Below are positions 1 to 6,882 of a stretch of DNA of 8,339 bases, piece after piece. Position 1 is the first letter of the stretch. Each line of letters opens with the position of its first letter. This stretch comes from Acidobacteriota bacterium (GTDB taxonomy: Bacteria > Acidobacteriota > Terriglobia > Terriglobales > Acidobacteriaceae). The notes beneath the pieces were generated by a model. It was not told the DNA's origin. It did not search any database and saw nothing but the letters and a program-made list of their open reading frames with translations. The position numbers and the translations under genes are program-made. The stretch covers positions 1-8,339 of the forward strand of contig JAJZFE010000439.1 of the NCBI GenBank assembly GCA_021798655.1, in the 5' to 3' direction.

Positions 1-132
1 TCGACCATGTACCGTCAAACGGGCATGATGGTGGTAGTCCATCTGACCTCCAGAGAAAACAGATTGCTCGACACAATCAGCTTCTCCGTTCTCGGTCAGA
101 TGGACAACAACCTATTGCAACTTCACACCTAG
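1..132 (+). CDS. Possible C-terminal tail of an upstream gene (partial, unrecognised)
   Basis: One frame is open from the first base to a TAG at 130-132, giving 43 residues. I do not recognise the product. My hand count gives G or C at about 70% of third codon positions but only about 40% of first and second positions. That is the skew expected of real coding sequence in a GC-rich genome, and is the only positive evidence. Overall GC here (about 50%) is lower than in the rest of the window. The stretch is short, it contains a 12-bp inverted repeat, and no protein motif is visible, so it may equally be intergenic. If real, its stop lies 74 bases before the hslV start, on the same strand. Confidence 0.2.
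   Translation, partial: STMYRQTGMMVVVHLTSRENRLLDTISFSVLGQMDNNLLQLHT
37..105. repeat. 12-bp perfect inverted repeat with nested hairpin upstream of hslV
   Basis: Bases 37-48 (GTCCATCTGACC) are the exact reverse complement of 94-105 (GGTCAGATGGAC). The pairing can be extended inward by 53-57 (GAGAA) with 89-93 (TTCTC) across a 4-base bulge, and outward with mismatches. The enclosed loop holds a second small inverted repeat, 62-66 (GATTG) with 74-78 (CAATC). There is no T-run after it, so it is not a typical intrinsic terminator. It could be an RNA structure in a transcript leading to hslV, a protein-binding palindrome, or part of a small repeated element. Confidence 0.6.
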
Positions 133-195
133 ATCGCGGGCCTGTAGCGTGGAAGCAGCCCAAAAGTTTCCCGCATGGTTCGGAGCCCACGGCGA

Positions 196-201
196 TATAC
201 T
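196..201 (+). promoter_or_regulatory. Candidate -10 box immediately before hslV
   Basis: TATACT at 196-201 matches the sigma-70 -10 consensus TATAAT at five of six positions. No convincing -35 hexamer lies 16-18 bases upstream. If it is used, transcription would start at about 207-209, on top of the GTG (207) and just before the ATG (213) of hslV, implying a leaderless or nearly leaderless mRNA. Consistent with this, no Shine-Dalgarno sequence sits at a proper distance: the nearest, GGAG at 182-185, is 21 bases from 207. Confidence 0.3.
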
Positions 202-206
202 GCGGT

Positions 207-842
207 GTGCGAATGAAAAAGAAAACTGCGCTCCAGGAGACTGCGACCGGCCACCCTCTGGATCTGGGCGACGGCCGCCGCGTCCGCTCGACGACGGTCA
301 TCTGCGTTCGTCGCGGCAATGCAATGGTCATGGCCGCCGACGGCCAGGTAACCCTCGGCTCCACCGTCATGAAGCACTCGGCGAAGAAGATTCGGCGGCT
401 CTATAACGACAAGATCCTGGCTGGCTTCGCTGGCTCTACGGCTGACGCCTTCTCGCTCTTCACCCGCTTCGAGTCCAAGCTCGAACAGTACGGCGGCAAC
501 CTCGGCCGCTCCGCCGTAGAGTTGGCCAAGGATTGGCGCACCGACAAGCTGCTGCGCCAGCTTCAGGCGCTGCTCATCGTAGCCGACGCGAAGCAGATGT
601 TCTTGCTCTCCGGCGACGGCGACGTCATCGAGCCCGACGCCGTCGGCAACCCCGAAGAGGGCGGCCTGATCGCGACAATAGGTTCTGGAGGGAGCTTCGC
701 CCTGGCCGCCGCCACCGCGCTGATGGAGAACACTTCCATGACCGCCCGCGAGATCGTCGAACGCAGCATGAACATCGCCGCCGAAATCTGCATCTACACC
801 AACCAGAGCATCACCATCGAAGAGCTGAAAGCTGCGGAATAG
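207..842 (+). CDS. hslV: ATP-dependent protease peptidase subunit HslV (ClpQ)
   Basis: This is the threonine peptidase of the HslUV protease, a double-hexameric ring in the cytoplasm that degrades proteins fed in by HslU. The 211 residues align closely with E. coli HslV from residue 29 on. T29-T30 match the E. coli N-terminal Thr-Thr, with T29 the expected nucleophile; D45 (ADGQVTLG), K61 and S160 (IGSGG) match E. coli D17, K33 and S124. The middle ([27 protein letters not shown]) and the end (CIYTN, TIEEL) are also typical. The 28 residues before T29 are extra; E. coli has only Met there. No in-frame ATG, GTG or TTG lies directly before T29, so a removable prosegment is implied, as known in some other HslV proteins. 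GTG 207 is the most upstream start; ATG 213 is an equally good alternative. A short insertion (about residues 145-153) precedes IGSGG. The stop directly abuts the hslU ATG. Confidence 0.95.
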   Translation: MRMKKKTALQETATGHPLDLGDGRRVRSTTVICVRRGNAMVMAADGQVTLGSTVMKHSAKKIRRLYNDKILAGFAGSTADAFSLFTRFESKLEQYGGNLGRSAVELAKDWRTDKLLRQLQALLIVADAKQMFLLSGDGDVIEPDAVGNPEEGGLIATIGSGGSFALAAATALMENTSMTAREIVERSMNIAAEICIYTNQSITIEELKAAE

Positions 843-2438
843 ATGGCCATTTATTTACCAGGAACGGCTGAAGACCAGGCGCTCTCGCTCGATGAGATGA
901 CGCCGCGCGAGATCGTCGCTGAGCTCGACAAATACGTAGTAGGGCAGGCCGCGGCCAAGCGCGCCGTCGCCGTTGCCCTGCGCAATCGCAGCCGCCGCCA
1001 GAAGCTTCCGCCCGAGCTTGCCGAAGAGATCATGCCCAAAAATATCCTGATGATCGGATCGACAGGTGTGGGCAAAACAGAGATCGCGCGACGGCTCGCA
1101 AAGCTCACCAACTCGCCCTTCCTCAAGGTCGAGGCGTCGAAGTTTACCGAGGTTGGCTACGTCGGCCGCGACGTCGAATCCATCGTCCGCGACCTGATGG
1201 AGATTGCTATCGACATGGTCCGCGAGGAGAAGCTCGACGAGGTGGAAGACCGCGCCGAACTGGCCGCCGAGGAGCGCCTGATTGACCTGCTGCTGGCCCA
1301 GGGAGCCAGCTCGGCAGAGAGTCTTTCCTCCCGCATCTCCGAAGCCGTCGATGGAGCCCCCGCCGTGGCCGCCGCTGCTGCTGAGGAGCAGGCGAAGCCG
1401 CAGCCGGAGACTGCGAAAGAAGAGTCGGCTGCTGTGCCCACGTTGACCATCGTCGCCAAGAGCGACGCCGAGCACGCACGCGAGCGCGAGCGCCTGCTCA
1501 TCCAGTTTCGCGAGGGCCGGCTCGACGATCGCATGGTCGAGGTTGAGACCCGCGACCGTGCGCAGCCGCAGATCGAAGTGCTCAGCAACGCGCCCGAAGA
1601 GATGGACCAGAGCGGCATGAAGGAGATGCTCGCAGGTATTTTCGGCGGTCGCACCCGCAAGCGCTCCATGAAGATTCCCGACGCCTTCGAGTACCTCACG
1701 CAGGAAGAGGAGTCGCGGCTGCTTGATATGGACCATGTCGTCCGCATCGCTGTCGAGCGCGTCGAAGATTCCGGCATCGTCTTCCTCGACGAGATCGACA
1801 AGATTGCCGGACGCGAGGGCGGCCACGGCCCCGACATCAGCCGCGAGGGCGTGCAGCGCGACATCCTCCCCATCGTCGAAGGAACGACCGTCAACACTAA
1901 GTACGGCATGGTCGCCACTGATCACATTCTCTTCATCGCCGCCGGCGCATTTCACGTCTCCAAGCCCAGCGATCTGATCCCCGAACTGCAGGGCCGCTTT
2001 CCCATCCGCGTCGAGCTGCTGCCGCTCACCGTCGAGGATTTTCTGCGTATCCTCACTGAGCCGCGAGCGTCGCTCACCCGCCAGGCCATCGCGCTGCTTG
2101 AAACCGAAGGCCTTCACCTGGAGTTCGCTCCCGGAGCGCTCGAAGAGATGGCCAGCTTCGCCTTCCAGGTCAACGAGACGACCGAGAACATCGGTGCGCG
2201 CCGCCTGCACACCATCATGGAAAAGGTTCTCGACGAGATCAGCTTCGAGGCGCCCGATATCGTAAAAGCCGGCAGCAGCGCAGTCTCCGACAAGGTTCCC
2301 GCGCTGGTGGAGCGTGCCATCGCCACCCCGACCGGCGAGCCCACCTTTGAGCGCGTCCTCATCGTCGACCGCGCGTACGTGGAGAAGCAGGTCGCCAGCA
2401 TCGTGAAGAACCAGGACCTCAGCCGCTACATCCTGTAG
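843..2438 (+). CDS. hslU: ATP-dependent protease ATPase subunit HslU (ClpY)
   Basis: This AAA+ unfoldase uses ATP to unfold substrates and pass them to HslV. Visible in order are the family N-terminal motif TPREIVAELDKYVVGQ (20-35), Walker A GSTGVGKT (72-79), the pore loop GYVG (105-108), Walker B VFLDEID (313-319), ELQGR with the likely arginine finger (381-385), the sensor-2 motif GARRLHT (451-457), and the C-terminal LSRYIL that docks into HslV. At 531 residues it is longer than E. coli HslU (443). The excess is an N-terminal extension of about 16 residues, an Ala/Glu/Pro-rich stretch in the I-domain (about 151-216) and a longer segment near 471-503. Walker A has Ser73 where E. coli has Pro. 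The ATG follows the hslV TAG with no gap, indicating translational coupling. ATG 897 (M19) would give an E. coli-like N-terminus but has no ribosome site. Confidence 0.96.
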   Translation: MAIYLPGTAEDQALSLDEMTPREIVAELDKYVVGQAAAKRAVAVALRNRSRRQKLPPELAEEIMPKNILMIGSTGVGKTEIARRLAKLTNSPFLKVEASKFTEVGYVGRDVESIVRDLMEIAIDMVREEKLDEVEDRAELAAEERLIDLLLAQGASSAESLSSRISEAVDGAPAVAAAAAEEQAKPQPETAKEESAAVPTLTIVAKSDAEHARERERLLIQFREGRLDDRMVEVETRDRAQPQIEVLSNAPEEMDQSGMKEMLAGIFGGRTRKRSMKIPDAFEYLTQEEESRLLDMDHVVRIAVERVEDSGIVFLDEIDKIAGREGGHGPDISREGVQRDILPIVEGTTVNTKYGMVATDHILFIAAGAFHVSKPSDLIPELQGRFPIRVELLPLTVEDFLRILTEPRASLTRQAIALLETEGLHLEFAPGALEEMASFAFQVNETTENIGARRLHTIMEKVLDEISFEAPDIVKAGSSAVSDKVPALVERAIATPTGEPTFERVLIVDRAYVEKQVASIVKNQDLSRYIL

Positions 2439-2555
2439 CCGTCCTGTCGTCTGCGCCGTCTGTCCCCGTGCAGCGCGCCGCGATATGCTGAGAGAGTCCC
2501 AACTCCATGCAGCCGAGAGCCCTCCCATGACCCCACCGACGCCACGAGGAACCCT
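2439..2555 (+). other. Gap between hslU and the membrane glycosyltransferase gene
   Basis: This 117-base spacer contains no clear intrinsic terminator for hslU. A weak -10-like TATGCT lies at 2484-2489, without a recognisable -35. A 10-codon ATG mini-ORF begins at 2527 and stops at 2557-2559, overlapping the next start codon. The spacing is compatible either with readthrough from hslVU or with a separate promoter that I cannot identify. Confidence 0.4.
2546..2550 (+). promoter_or_regulatory. Shine-Dalgarno site that fixes the GTG start of the GT-C gene
   Basis: GAGGA at 2546-2550 lies five bases before the GTG at 2556. This is a strong ribosome site at good spacing and supports GTG 2556 over later ATG codons. 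The resulting N-terminus runs straight into a basic segment and a first membrane helix, as expected for this family. Confidence 0.75.
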
Positions 2556-4418
2556 GTGAGATCGCAAACCCTGCGCCGCGCTCTGCTGGTCTATCTGCTG
2601 ATGTTGATCCCCATCGCATGGCTGGCGATGAAGTACGGCCCTTACGCTCTCGACGGCGATGGCATGGCCTACATGGACGTCGCCGACCTGATGCGCGCGC
2701 ACCAATGGGCAGGCGTCATCAACGCCTACTGGAACCCGCTCTATCCGGCATTGTTGGCGCTCGCCCAGCGTCTCGCACACTCCACGCGGTGGAATGAGCT
2801 GCATGCCTACTATGTGCTCAACTTCGTCATCTTTCTCGCGTCCGTCTTCGCGGTGCAGATGTTCGTCTCCGCGCTGGTGAAGCTTCGCCGCCACATGATG
2901 CCGCACGCCGACCCGAGTCATGGCGCGGGTCATCTGCTGGGCGACCACGCGCTGCGTCTGCTGGGTGTGGCGCTGGTGGTCATCGCCTCGCAGCGCGAGC
3001 TTTCGATGGCCGCCGTCCGCCCCGACGCTCTATTGCAGGCGCTGATGCTCGCGGCCTTCGCCATGCTGCTCGAATCCCTCGCCACGGGCAGCCTCGTCTA
3101 CGCGCCGCTAATGGGCTTCTTCCTCGGCCTCGCCTATCTCGCCAAGTCCTTCGCGTTCCTCGTCGCGTTCCTCACCATCGCGGTCATGATGCTCTTTCAG
3201 GCCTGGGTCCAGCGGCGCAAACTCATGCGTGTGATCGCGGGCGGCGCATTGGCGCTCATCGTCTTTGCGGCGGTAGCCGGGCCGTACGTCGCTGCGCTCT
3301 CAAAGCAGAAGGGCCGCTTCGACTTCGGCGACTCCGGCGCGCTCAACTACGCGTGGTACGTCAGTGGCACGGTCAAGATGCATCTTGAACCGTCGATGAC
3401 CGGCAGCTTCGGCTCGGCCACCGTCAAGCTGATTCATCCCGAGCAGCAGTTGCTCGCGCAGCCCGGCGTCTACAGCTATCGCGCCGAGCCCTACGGCACC
3501 TACCCTGCGTGGTTCGATCCCACCTACTTCCACGAGCGCATCATCCCCCGCTTCAACCTCCAGCGCCTGTTGCATCGCGATACGCGCAACGTCGCCCTCA
3601 GCCTGCGCTATCTGCTCAATCACCCCGAGGCGTGGATTCTGCTGGCGCTGCTGCTGGTCTGCGGAGCGCGCCTTGACCTCGCAGGCTCCCGCATCGGCGC
3701 AGCAGGCTGGCGCCACACCGTCTTCTGGCTGCCGCCCGTCGCCCTCGGCCTCGCGATGTGGGCAATCTACGGCCTGGTCAACGTCGAAGAGCGCTACGTC
3801 ACGCTGGCCTATCTCGTCATCATCCTGCCGCTCTTCGCCACGCTTCAAACGTCGAACAGCGCCGCCGCCGCCGACAACCCGTGGCCGCGTCGCGCAGCCA
3901 CGGCGATGATTGCGGTGCTCGCGTTTCTGGCCCTCGGCGAGAGTCTCCGCGTCGCGCTCGAACAACGCCGCAACGAATCCGCCGCAGGCCTCGCCGCGGC
4001 ATGGTACTCGCCGCGAATCTTCGGCGCGGCCAAAGCCCTCAACGCGCTCGGCGTCGGCTCCGGCGACGAGATCGCCTGCATGGGCACCATCGCCTGCCTC
4101 AACGATCCCTACTGGATGCGTCTGGCCGACGTGCGCGTCCTCACCGAAATCTACAACCCCGACGCAACGCATCTGCTCGAAGAGTTCGAGGGCCTGCCAA
4201 ATCGTCCGCAGGTCGAAGCCGTCCTGAAGCAGCAGGGCGCGAAGGTGCTCGTCGCGGCCTTCGACCCCGGCGCAATGACCGGCCGTACGCCCGCCTCGGC
4301 AGGATGGATTCGCCTAGGCGAGTCGGACCTCTACGCTCTGCCGCTGACCATTCCCGTTCCCGCGCCCACCGCGCCAGCAACGCTGCCGTGGGACATCACC
4401 GGAGCCGCCAAGCCATGA
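2556..4418 (+). CDS. Integral membrane GT-C-type glycosyltransferase (GT39/ArnT-like)
   Basis: The 620-residue protein has about ten hydrophobic membrane segments, roughly at 8-25, 84-106, 133-146, 157-177, 181-216 (two), 227-245, 359-371, 388-407, 416-430 and 446-462. A soluble C-terminal part spans about 463-620. The first external loop has an acidic DGDG motif (33-36) and then NPLYPALLALAQRL (60-73), the pattern of GT-C enzymes of the dolichyl-phosphate-mannose protein mannosyltransferase/ArnT type. GLAYLAKSFAF (191-201) and VEERYV (409-414) also fit. GT-C enzymes take a sugar from a polyprenyl-phosphate donor outside the cytoplasm; this role is inferred by family, and donor and acceptor are unknown. 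The stop overlaps the start of the downstream GT2 gene (ATGA), which suggests that gene supplies the lipid-linked sugar. The start is a GTG with a strong ribosome site. Confidence 0.8.
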   Translation: MRSQTLRRALLVYLLMLIPIAWLAMKYGPYALDGDGMAYMDVADLMRAHQWAGVINAYWNPLYPALLALAQRLAHSTRWNELHAYYVLNFVIFLASVFAVQMFVSALVKLRRHMMPHADPSHGAGHLLGDHALRLLGVALVVIASQRELSMAAVRPDALLQALMLAAFAMLLESLATGSLVYAPLMGFFLGLAYLAKSFAFLVAFLTIAVMMLFQAWVQRRKLMRVIAGGALALIVFAAVAGPYVAALSKQKGRFDFGDSGALNYAWYVSGTVKMHLEPSMTGSFGSATVKLIHPEQQLLAQPGVYSYRAEPYGTYPAWFDPTYFHERIIPRFNLQRLLHRDTRNVALSLRYLLNHPEAWILLALLLVCGARLDLAGSRIGAAGWRHTVFWLPPVALGLAMWAIYGLVNVEERYVTLAYLVIILPLFATLQTSNSAAAADNPWPRRAATAMIAVLAFLALGESLRVALEQRRNESAAGLAAAWYSPRIFGAAKALNALGVGSGDEIACMGTIACLNDPYWMRLADVRVLTEIYNPDATHLLEEFEGLPNRPQVEAVLKQQGAKVLVAAFDPGAMTGRTPASAGWIRLGESDLYALPLTIPVPAPTAPATLPWDITGAAKP

Positions 4419-5623
4419 CCCCAACCCCGATCCCGAATCAGATTCCGAACGACAACACGCCCATCGAGTTGACCGTTGTCATGCCCTGTCTGAACGAGGC
4501 CGAGACGCTCGCGGTCTGCGTCGACAAGGCCCGCGCGGCGCTGGCCGAGAACCACATTGCCGGCGAGGTCATCGTCGCCGACAACGGGTCTACCGATGGT
4601 TCACAAAGTATCGCCGCTGAACACGGCGCGCGCGTCGTTCCGGTCCCCGTGCGCGGATACGGCGCAGCCCTTAACGCCGGCATTCAGGCCGCGCGCGGCA
4701 AGTATGTCCTCATGGCCGACGCCGACGACAGCTACGAGTTCGCCCACATTCCGCGCTTCCTCGCCGAACTCCGTGATCGTCCGGACGGCTCAGCGGGTGC
4801 CGACCTGGTCATGGGCAATCGCTTTCGCGGCGGCATCGGGCCCAACGCCATGCCCCTGCTGCACCGTTATCTCGGCAACCCCGTGCTCAGTTTTCTCGGC
4901 CGCAAACTCTTCCACACCCCCATCGGCGACTTCCACTGCGGCATCCGCGCCTTCAGCAAAGACGCCTACGCCCGGCTCGACCTCCGAACGACCGGCATGG
5001 AGTTCGCTAGCGAAATGGTCGTCAAATCTTCGCTGCTCGGCCAGCGCATCGTCGAGGTGCCCACCACCCTCAAGAAGGATGGCCGCAGCCGCCCGCCGCA
5101 CCTCAAAACCTGGCGCGACGGCTGGCGGCATCTGCGCTTCCTGCTGATGTACTCGCCGCGCTGGCTCTTCCTCTATCCGGGCCTCACGCTGATGATCGTT
5201 GGCCTCGGAGTGATGGCCTGGCTGCTGCCCGCTGAGCGCCCCTTCGGCCACGTCAACCTCGGCGTGGACACGCTCGCCTACATGTCGGCGGCCGTCCTGC
5301 TCGGCTTCCAACTGGTCTTCTTCGGCGTCGCCGCCAAGGTCTTCGCCATCTCCGAGGGCCTGCTCCCGGAAGACAGGAACTTCGAGCACTGGTTCCGCTA
5401 CATCACCCTCGAAACCGGCCTGCTGGTCGGTATCTTCCTCGTACTCGTCGGCATCGGCATCGCAGTGTCGTCGGTGGTCTCGTGGTCGCACACTGGCTAC
5501 GGCCCGCTGCCGCCAGTGCAGATGATGCGCCGCACCCTCCCCGCCATGCTCTGCCTCATGCTCGGCACCGAGATCTGCTTTGCCAGTTTCTTCCTCAGCC
5601 TCCTCGGCCTGCGTCGCCGCTAG
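4415..5623 (+). CDS. GT2 glycosyltransferase, polyprenyl-phosphate sugar synthase-like, with four membrane helices
   Basis: The 402-residue protein has an N-terminal GT-A catalytic domain of the DPM1/GtrB kind: VVMPCLNE (21-28), ADNGSTDGS (55-63), the metal/nucleotide motif DADD (102-105), and GDFHCGIRAF (171-180). Four membrane segments follow at about 252-271, 285-310, 332-357 and 375-397. Such enzymes move a sugar from a nucleotide donor to a polyprenyl phosphate on the cytoplasmic face. The exact sugar cannot be read from the sequence. The reading frame stays open far upstream, but the catalytic domain starts at residue 19 of the ATG 4415 product. That ATG overlaps the preceding stop by four bases and has GGAG at 4401-4404. 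The longer upstream extension is an alternate frame of the GT-C gene. The gene ends 20 bases before the terminator hairpin. Confidence 0.88.
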   Translation: MTPTPIPNQIPNDNTPIELTVVMPCLNEAETLAVCVDKARAALAENHIAGEVIVADNGSTDGSQSIAAEHGARVVPVPVRGYGAALNAGIQAARGKYVLMADADDSYEFAHIPRFLAELRDRPDGSAGADLVMGNRFRGGIGPNAMPLLHRYLGNPVLSFLGRKLFHTPIGDFHCGIRAFSKDAYARLDLRTTGMEFASEMVVKSSLLGQRIVEVPTTLKKDGRSRPPHLKTWRDGWRHLRFLLMYSPRWLFLYPGLTLMIVGLGVMAWLLPAERPFGHVNLGVDTLAYMSAAVLLGFQLVFFGVAAKVFAISEGLLPEDRNFEHWFRYITLETGLLVGIFLVLVGIGIAVSSVVSWSHTGYGPLPPVQMMRRTLPAMLCLMLGTEICFASFFLSLLGLRRR

Positions 5624-5643
5624 ATCCGTGCTCATGCATGCAG

Positions 5644-5671
5644 AAAGGCCGCCCCAACCGAGGCGGCCTTT
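5644..5671. terminator. Bidirectional intrinsic terminator between convergent genes
   Basis: AAAGGCCGCC (5644-5653) and GGCGGCCTTT (5662-5671) form a perfect 10-bp stem around an 8-base loop. The stem ends in A/T pairs, so either strand gives a GC-rich hairpin ending in a short U-run. It lies 20 bases after the GT2 stop and 21 bases beyond the tal stop, where a shared terminator for converging genes is expected. Confidence 0.88.
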
Positions 5672-5692
5672 CGTGTCTTCGTCTGTTAGCGT

Positions 5693-6685
5693 TTACTGGC
5701 GAACCGGCCTGGGCAGCTCCGTCAGCCGCTTCTCCAGCATCTTCTCCAAATCTTCCAGCGCCTTCGAGAAGCCGTCGATGCCTTCCTTCAGCTTGTCGTT
5801 GGCCATGCGATTCTCGGCATGCATCTTGTCGAACGTCGCCTTGTCGACGACGATCTTCTCAATTGGCAGGTCCGCGCACTTGGCCGCATCCAGCTTGCGC
5901 TCCAGCACGCCCTCGGTGTTCTGCAACTCTTCGAGCAGCTTGGGCGCAATGGTCAGCAGGTCGCATCCGGCCAGCTCGATAATCTCGCCGGTATTGCGGA
6001 AGCTCGCTCCCATTACGACCGTCTTGTAGCCGAACTTCTTGTAGTAGCGATAAATCTCCGTCACCGACTTCACGCCCGGGTCCTCGGCGCCGCTGTAATC
6101 CTTGCCCGTATCCTTCTTGTACCAATCCAGAATCCTGCCGACGAACGGCGAGATCAGCGTGACCTTCGCCTCCGCGCAGGCGATCGCCTGGTGCAGCCCG
6201 AAGAGCAGCGTCAGGTTGCAGTGGATGCCCTCTTTCTCAAGCAGCTCGGCGGCCCGGATACCCTCCCAGGTCGATGCCAGCTTGATCAGCACGCGCTCCC
6301 GCGAGATGCCCGCGCTCTCATACTGCTGAATAATCTCGCGCGCCTGCTCCATGCTCTTTTCCGTGTCGTAGCTCAGGCGGGCGTCGACCTCGGTGGACAC
6401 GCGGCCCGGCACAATCTCCAGAATCTTGCGGCCAAATGCGACAGCCAGCGTCTTGAATGCGGCTGCTGCGACATCCTTGTCGGTGGCCTTGTCGCCGGCC
6501 TTCTCGCGCGCCTGCTCCAGCACTTCGTCGACGATGTGCTGATACTCCGGCATGCCCGCCGCCGCAGCAATCAGCGACGGGTTCGTCGTCGAGTCCGTCG
6601 GCTTGTACTGCTTGATCGAGTTGATGTCGCCGGTGTCGGCAACGACCGTGGTCATGGACTTGAGCTGATCTAAAAGATTCGCCAT
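5693..6685 (-). CDS. tal: Transaldolase, TalB-like
   Basis: This enzyme moves a three-carbon dihydroxyacetone unit between sedoheptulose 7-phosphate and glyceraldehyde 3-phosphate, in the cytoplasmic non-oxidative pentose phosphate pathway. The 330 residues align closely with E. coli TalB (317). The Schiff-base lysine is K135 in [10 protein letters not shown]. Other active-site residues are in place: D17 (VVADTGD), N35 (TTNPS), E99 ([13 protein letters not shown]), T159 (CNLTLLF), S179 and R184 ([13 protein letters not shown]). The later motifs [15 protein letters not shown] (221-231) and [11 protein letters not shown] (238-248) are also present. The C-terminus is about ten residues longer and rich in charge. 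The ATG is preceded by AGGAG (6691-6695 on the opposite strand) at five bases. The gene appears to be transcribed alone from its own promoter. Confidence 0.97.
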   Translation of the reverse strand: MANLLDQLKSMTTVVADTGDINSIKQYKPTDSTTNPSLIAAAAGMPEYQHIVDEVLEQAREKAGDKATDKDVAAAAFKTLAVAFGRKILEIVPGRVSTEVDARLSYDTEKSMEQAREIIQQYESAGISRERVLIKLASTWEGIRAAELLEKEGIHCNLTLLFGLHQAIACAEAKVTLISPFVGRILDWYKKDTGKDYSGAEDPGVKSVTEIYRYYKKFGYKTVVMGASFRNTGEIIELAGCDLLTIAPKLLEELQNTEGVLERKLDAAKCADLPIEKIVVDKATFDKMHAENRMANDKLKEGIDGFSKALEDLEKMLEKRLTELPRPVRQ

Positions 6686-6690
6686 TTAGG

Positions 6691-6695
6691 CTCCT
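6691..6695 (-). promoter_or_regulatory. Shine-Dalgarno site of tal
   Basis: Read on the minus strand this is AGGAG, five bases before the tal ATG at 6685. The strength and spacing confirm the start codon. Confidence 0.8.
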
Positions 6696-6698
6696 ATT

Positions 6699-6727
6699 GC
6701 GAGAACACTCGCGAGCGCATTTTGCGC
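6699..6727 (-). promoter_or_regulatory. Two small hairpins in the tal 5' leader
   Basis: Bases 6699-6703 and 6708-6712 pair perfectly (5 bp, 4-base loop), and 6715-6719 pairs with 6723-6727 (5 bp, 3-base loop). The 8-base palindrome CTCGCGAG at 6708-6715 shares bases with both. If transcription starts near 6730, both hairpins lie in the leader, the first only three bases from the Shine-Dalgarno site. A regulatory role is inferred only; they could also just stabilise the 5' end. Confidence 0.4.
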
Positions 6728-6736
6728 AACGACTTA

Positions 6737-6742
6737 ATTATA
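6737..6742 (-). promoter_or_regulatory. Consensus -10 box of the tal promoter
   Basis: The minus strand reads TATAAT, a perfect sigma-70 -10 hexamer, in an AT-rich patch of otherwise GC-rich DNA. The predicted transcription start is near 6730, giving a leader of about 45 bases. No good TTGACA-like -35 lies 16-18 bases upstream, so the promoter may depend on an activator or be of relaxed consensus. Confidence 0.55.
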
Positions 6743-6882
6743 GACGCCGCATTACTCCTGCCGATTGGACGCACCCGCTGCTGCTCCGGTTGCGGGCCGC
6801 CTAGCCGCCGCGCGGATTCCCCGCCGGATGCGATGGCCACAAAGGAGCAGCGCAAACTTTACAAACCGTTCATAATCAGTCC

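Larger units (their letters stand above)
6686..6882. other. Divergent intergenic region between tal and the small membrane protein gene
   Basis: The 197 bases hold the tal promoter and leader near their left end and, near the right end, the -10-like CATAAT (6871-6876) before the rightward gene. AAAGGAG at 6841-6847 resembles a ribosome site but is 35 bases from the ATG at 6883, with no in-frame start in between. The middle (about 6770-6840) shows nothing I can assign. Confidence 0.5.

Noticed and set aside
1360..1390. Short GCC/GCT repeat run in hslU as a possible phase-variation tract
   Set aside because: The codons are mixed, the run is short, and it encodes a simple Ala-rich linker; nothing suggests slippage.
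855..2948. A 697-codon open frame on the minus strand covering hslU
   Set aside because: It lies exactly opposite a well-supported hslU frame, has no recognisable domain, and is the expected shadow of GC-rich codon use on the opposite strand.
3300..4172. A 290-codon minus-strand frame opposite the GT-C gene
   Set aside because: It is a shadow frame, with no motif and composition typical of antisense translation of a GC-rich gene.
3758..4414. A long N-terminal extension of the GT2 protein (219 residues)
   Set aside because: It is Arg-rich out-of-frame translation of the GT-C gene. The GT2 domain and its coupled ATG begin at 4415, with the usual 4-base overlap.
4790..5635. A 281-codon minus-strand frame opposite the GT2 gene
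   Set aside because: It is a highly acidic, Glu/Ala/His-rich shadow of the GT2 gene and crosses towards the terminator region.
5819..6673. A 284-codon plus-strand frame opposite tal
   Set aside because: It is the antisense shadow of a transaldolase with all catalytic residues present.
6841..6847. AAAGGAG as ribosome site of the small membrane protein gene
   Set aside because: It is 35 bases from the ATG at 6883 and no in-frame start codon lies at a suitable distance.
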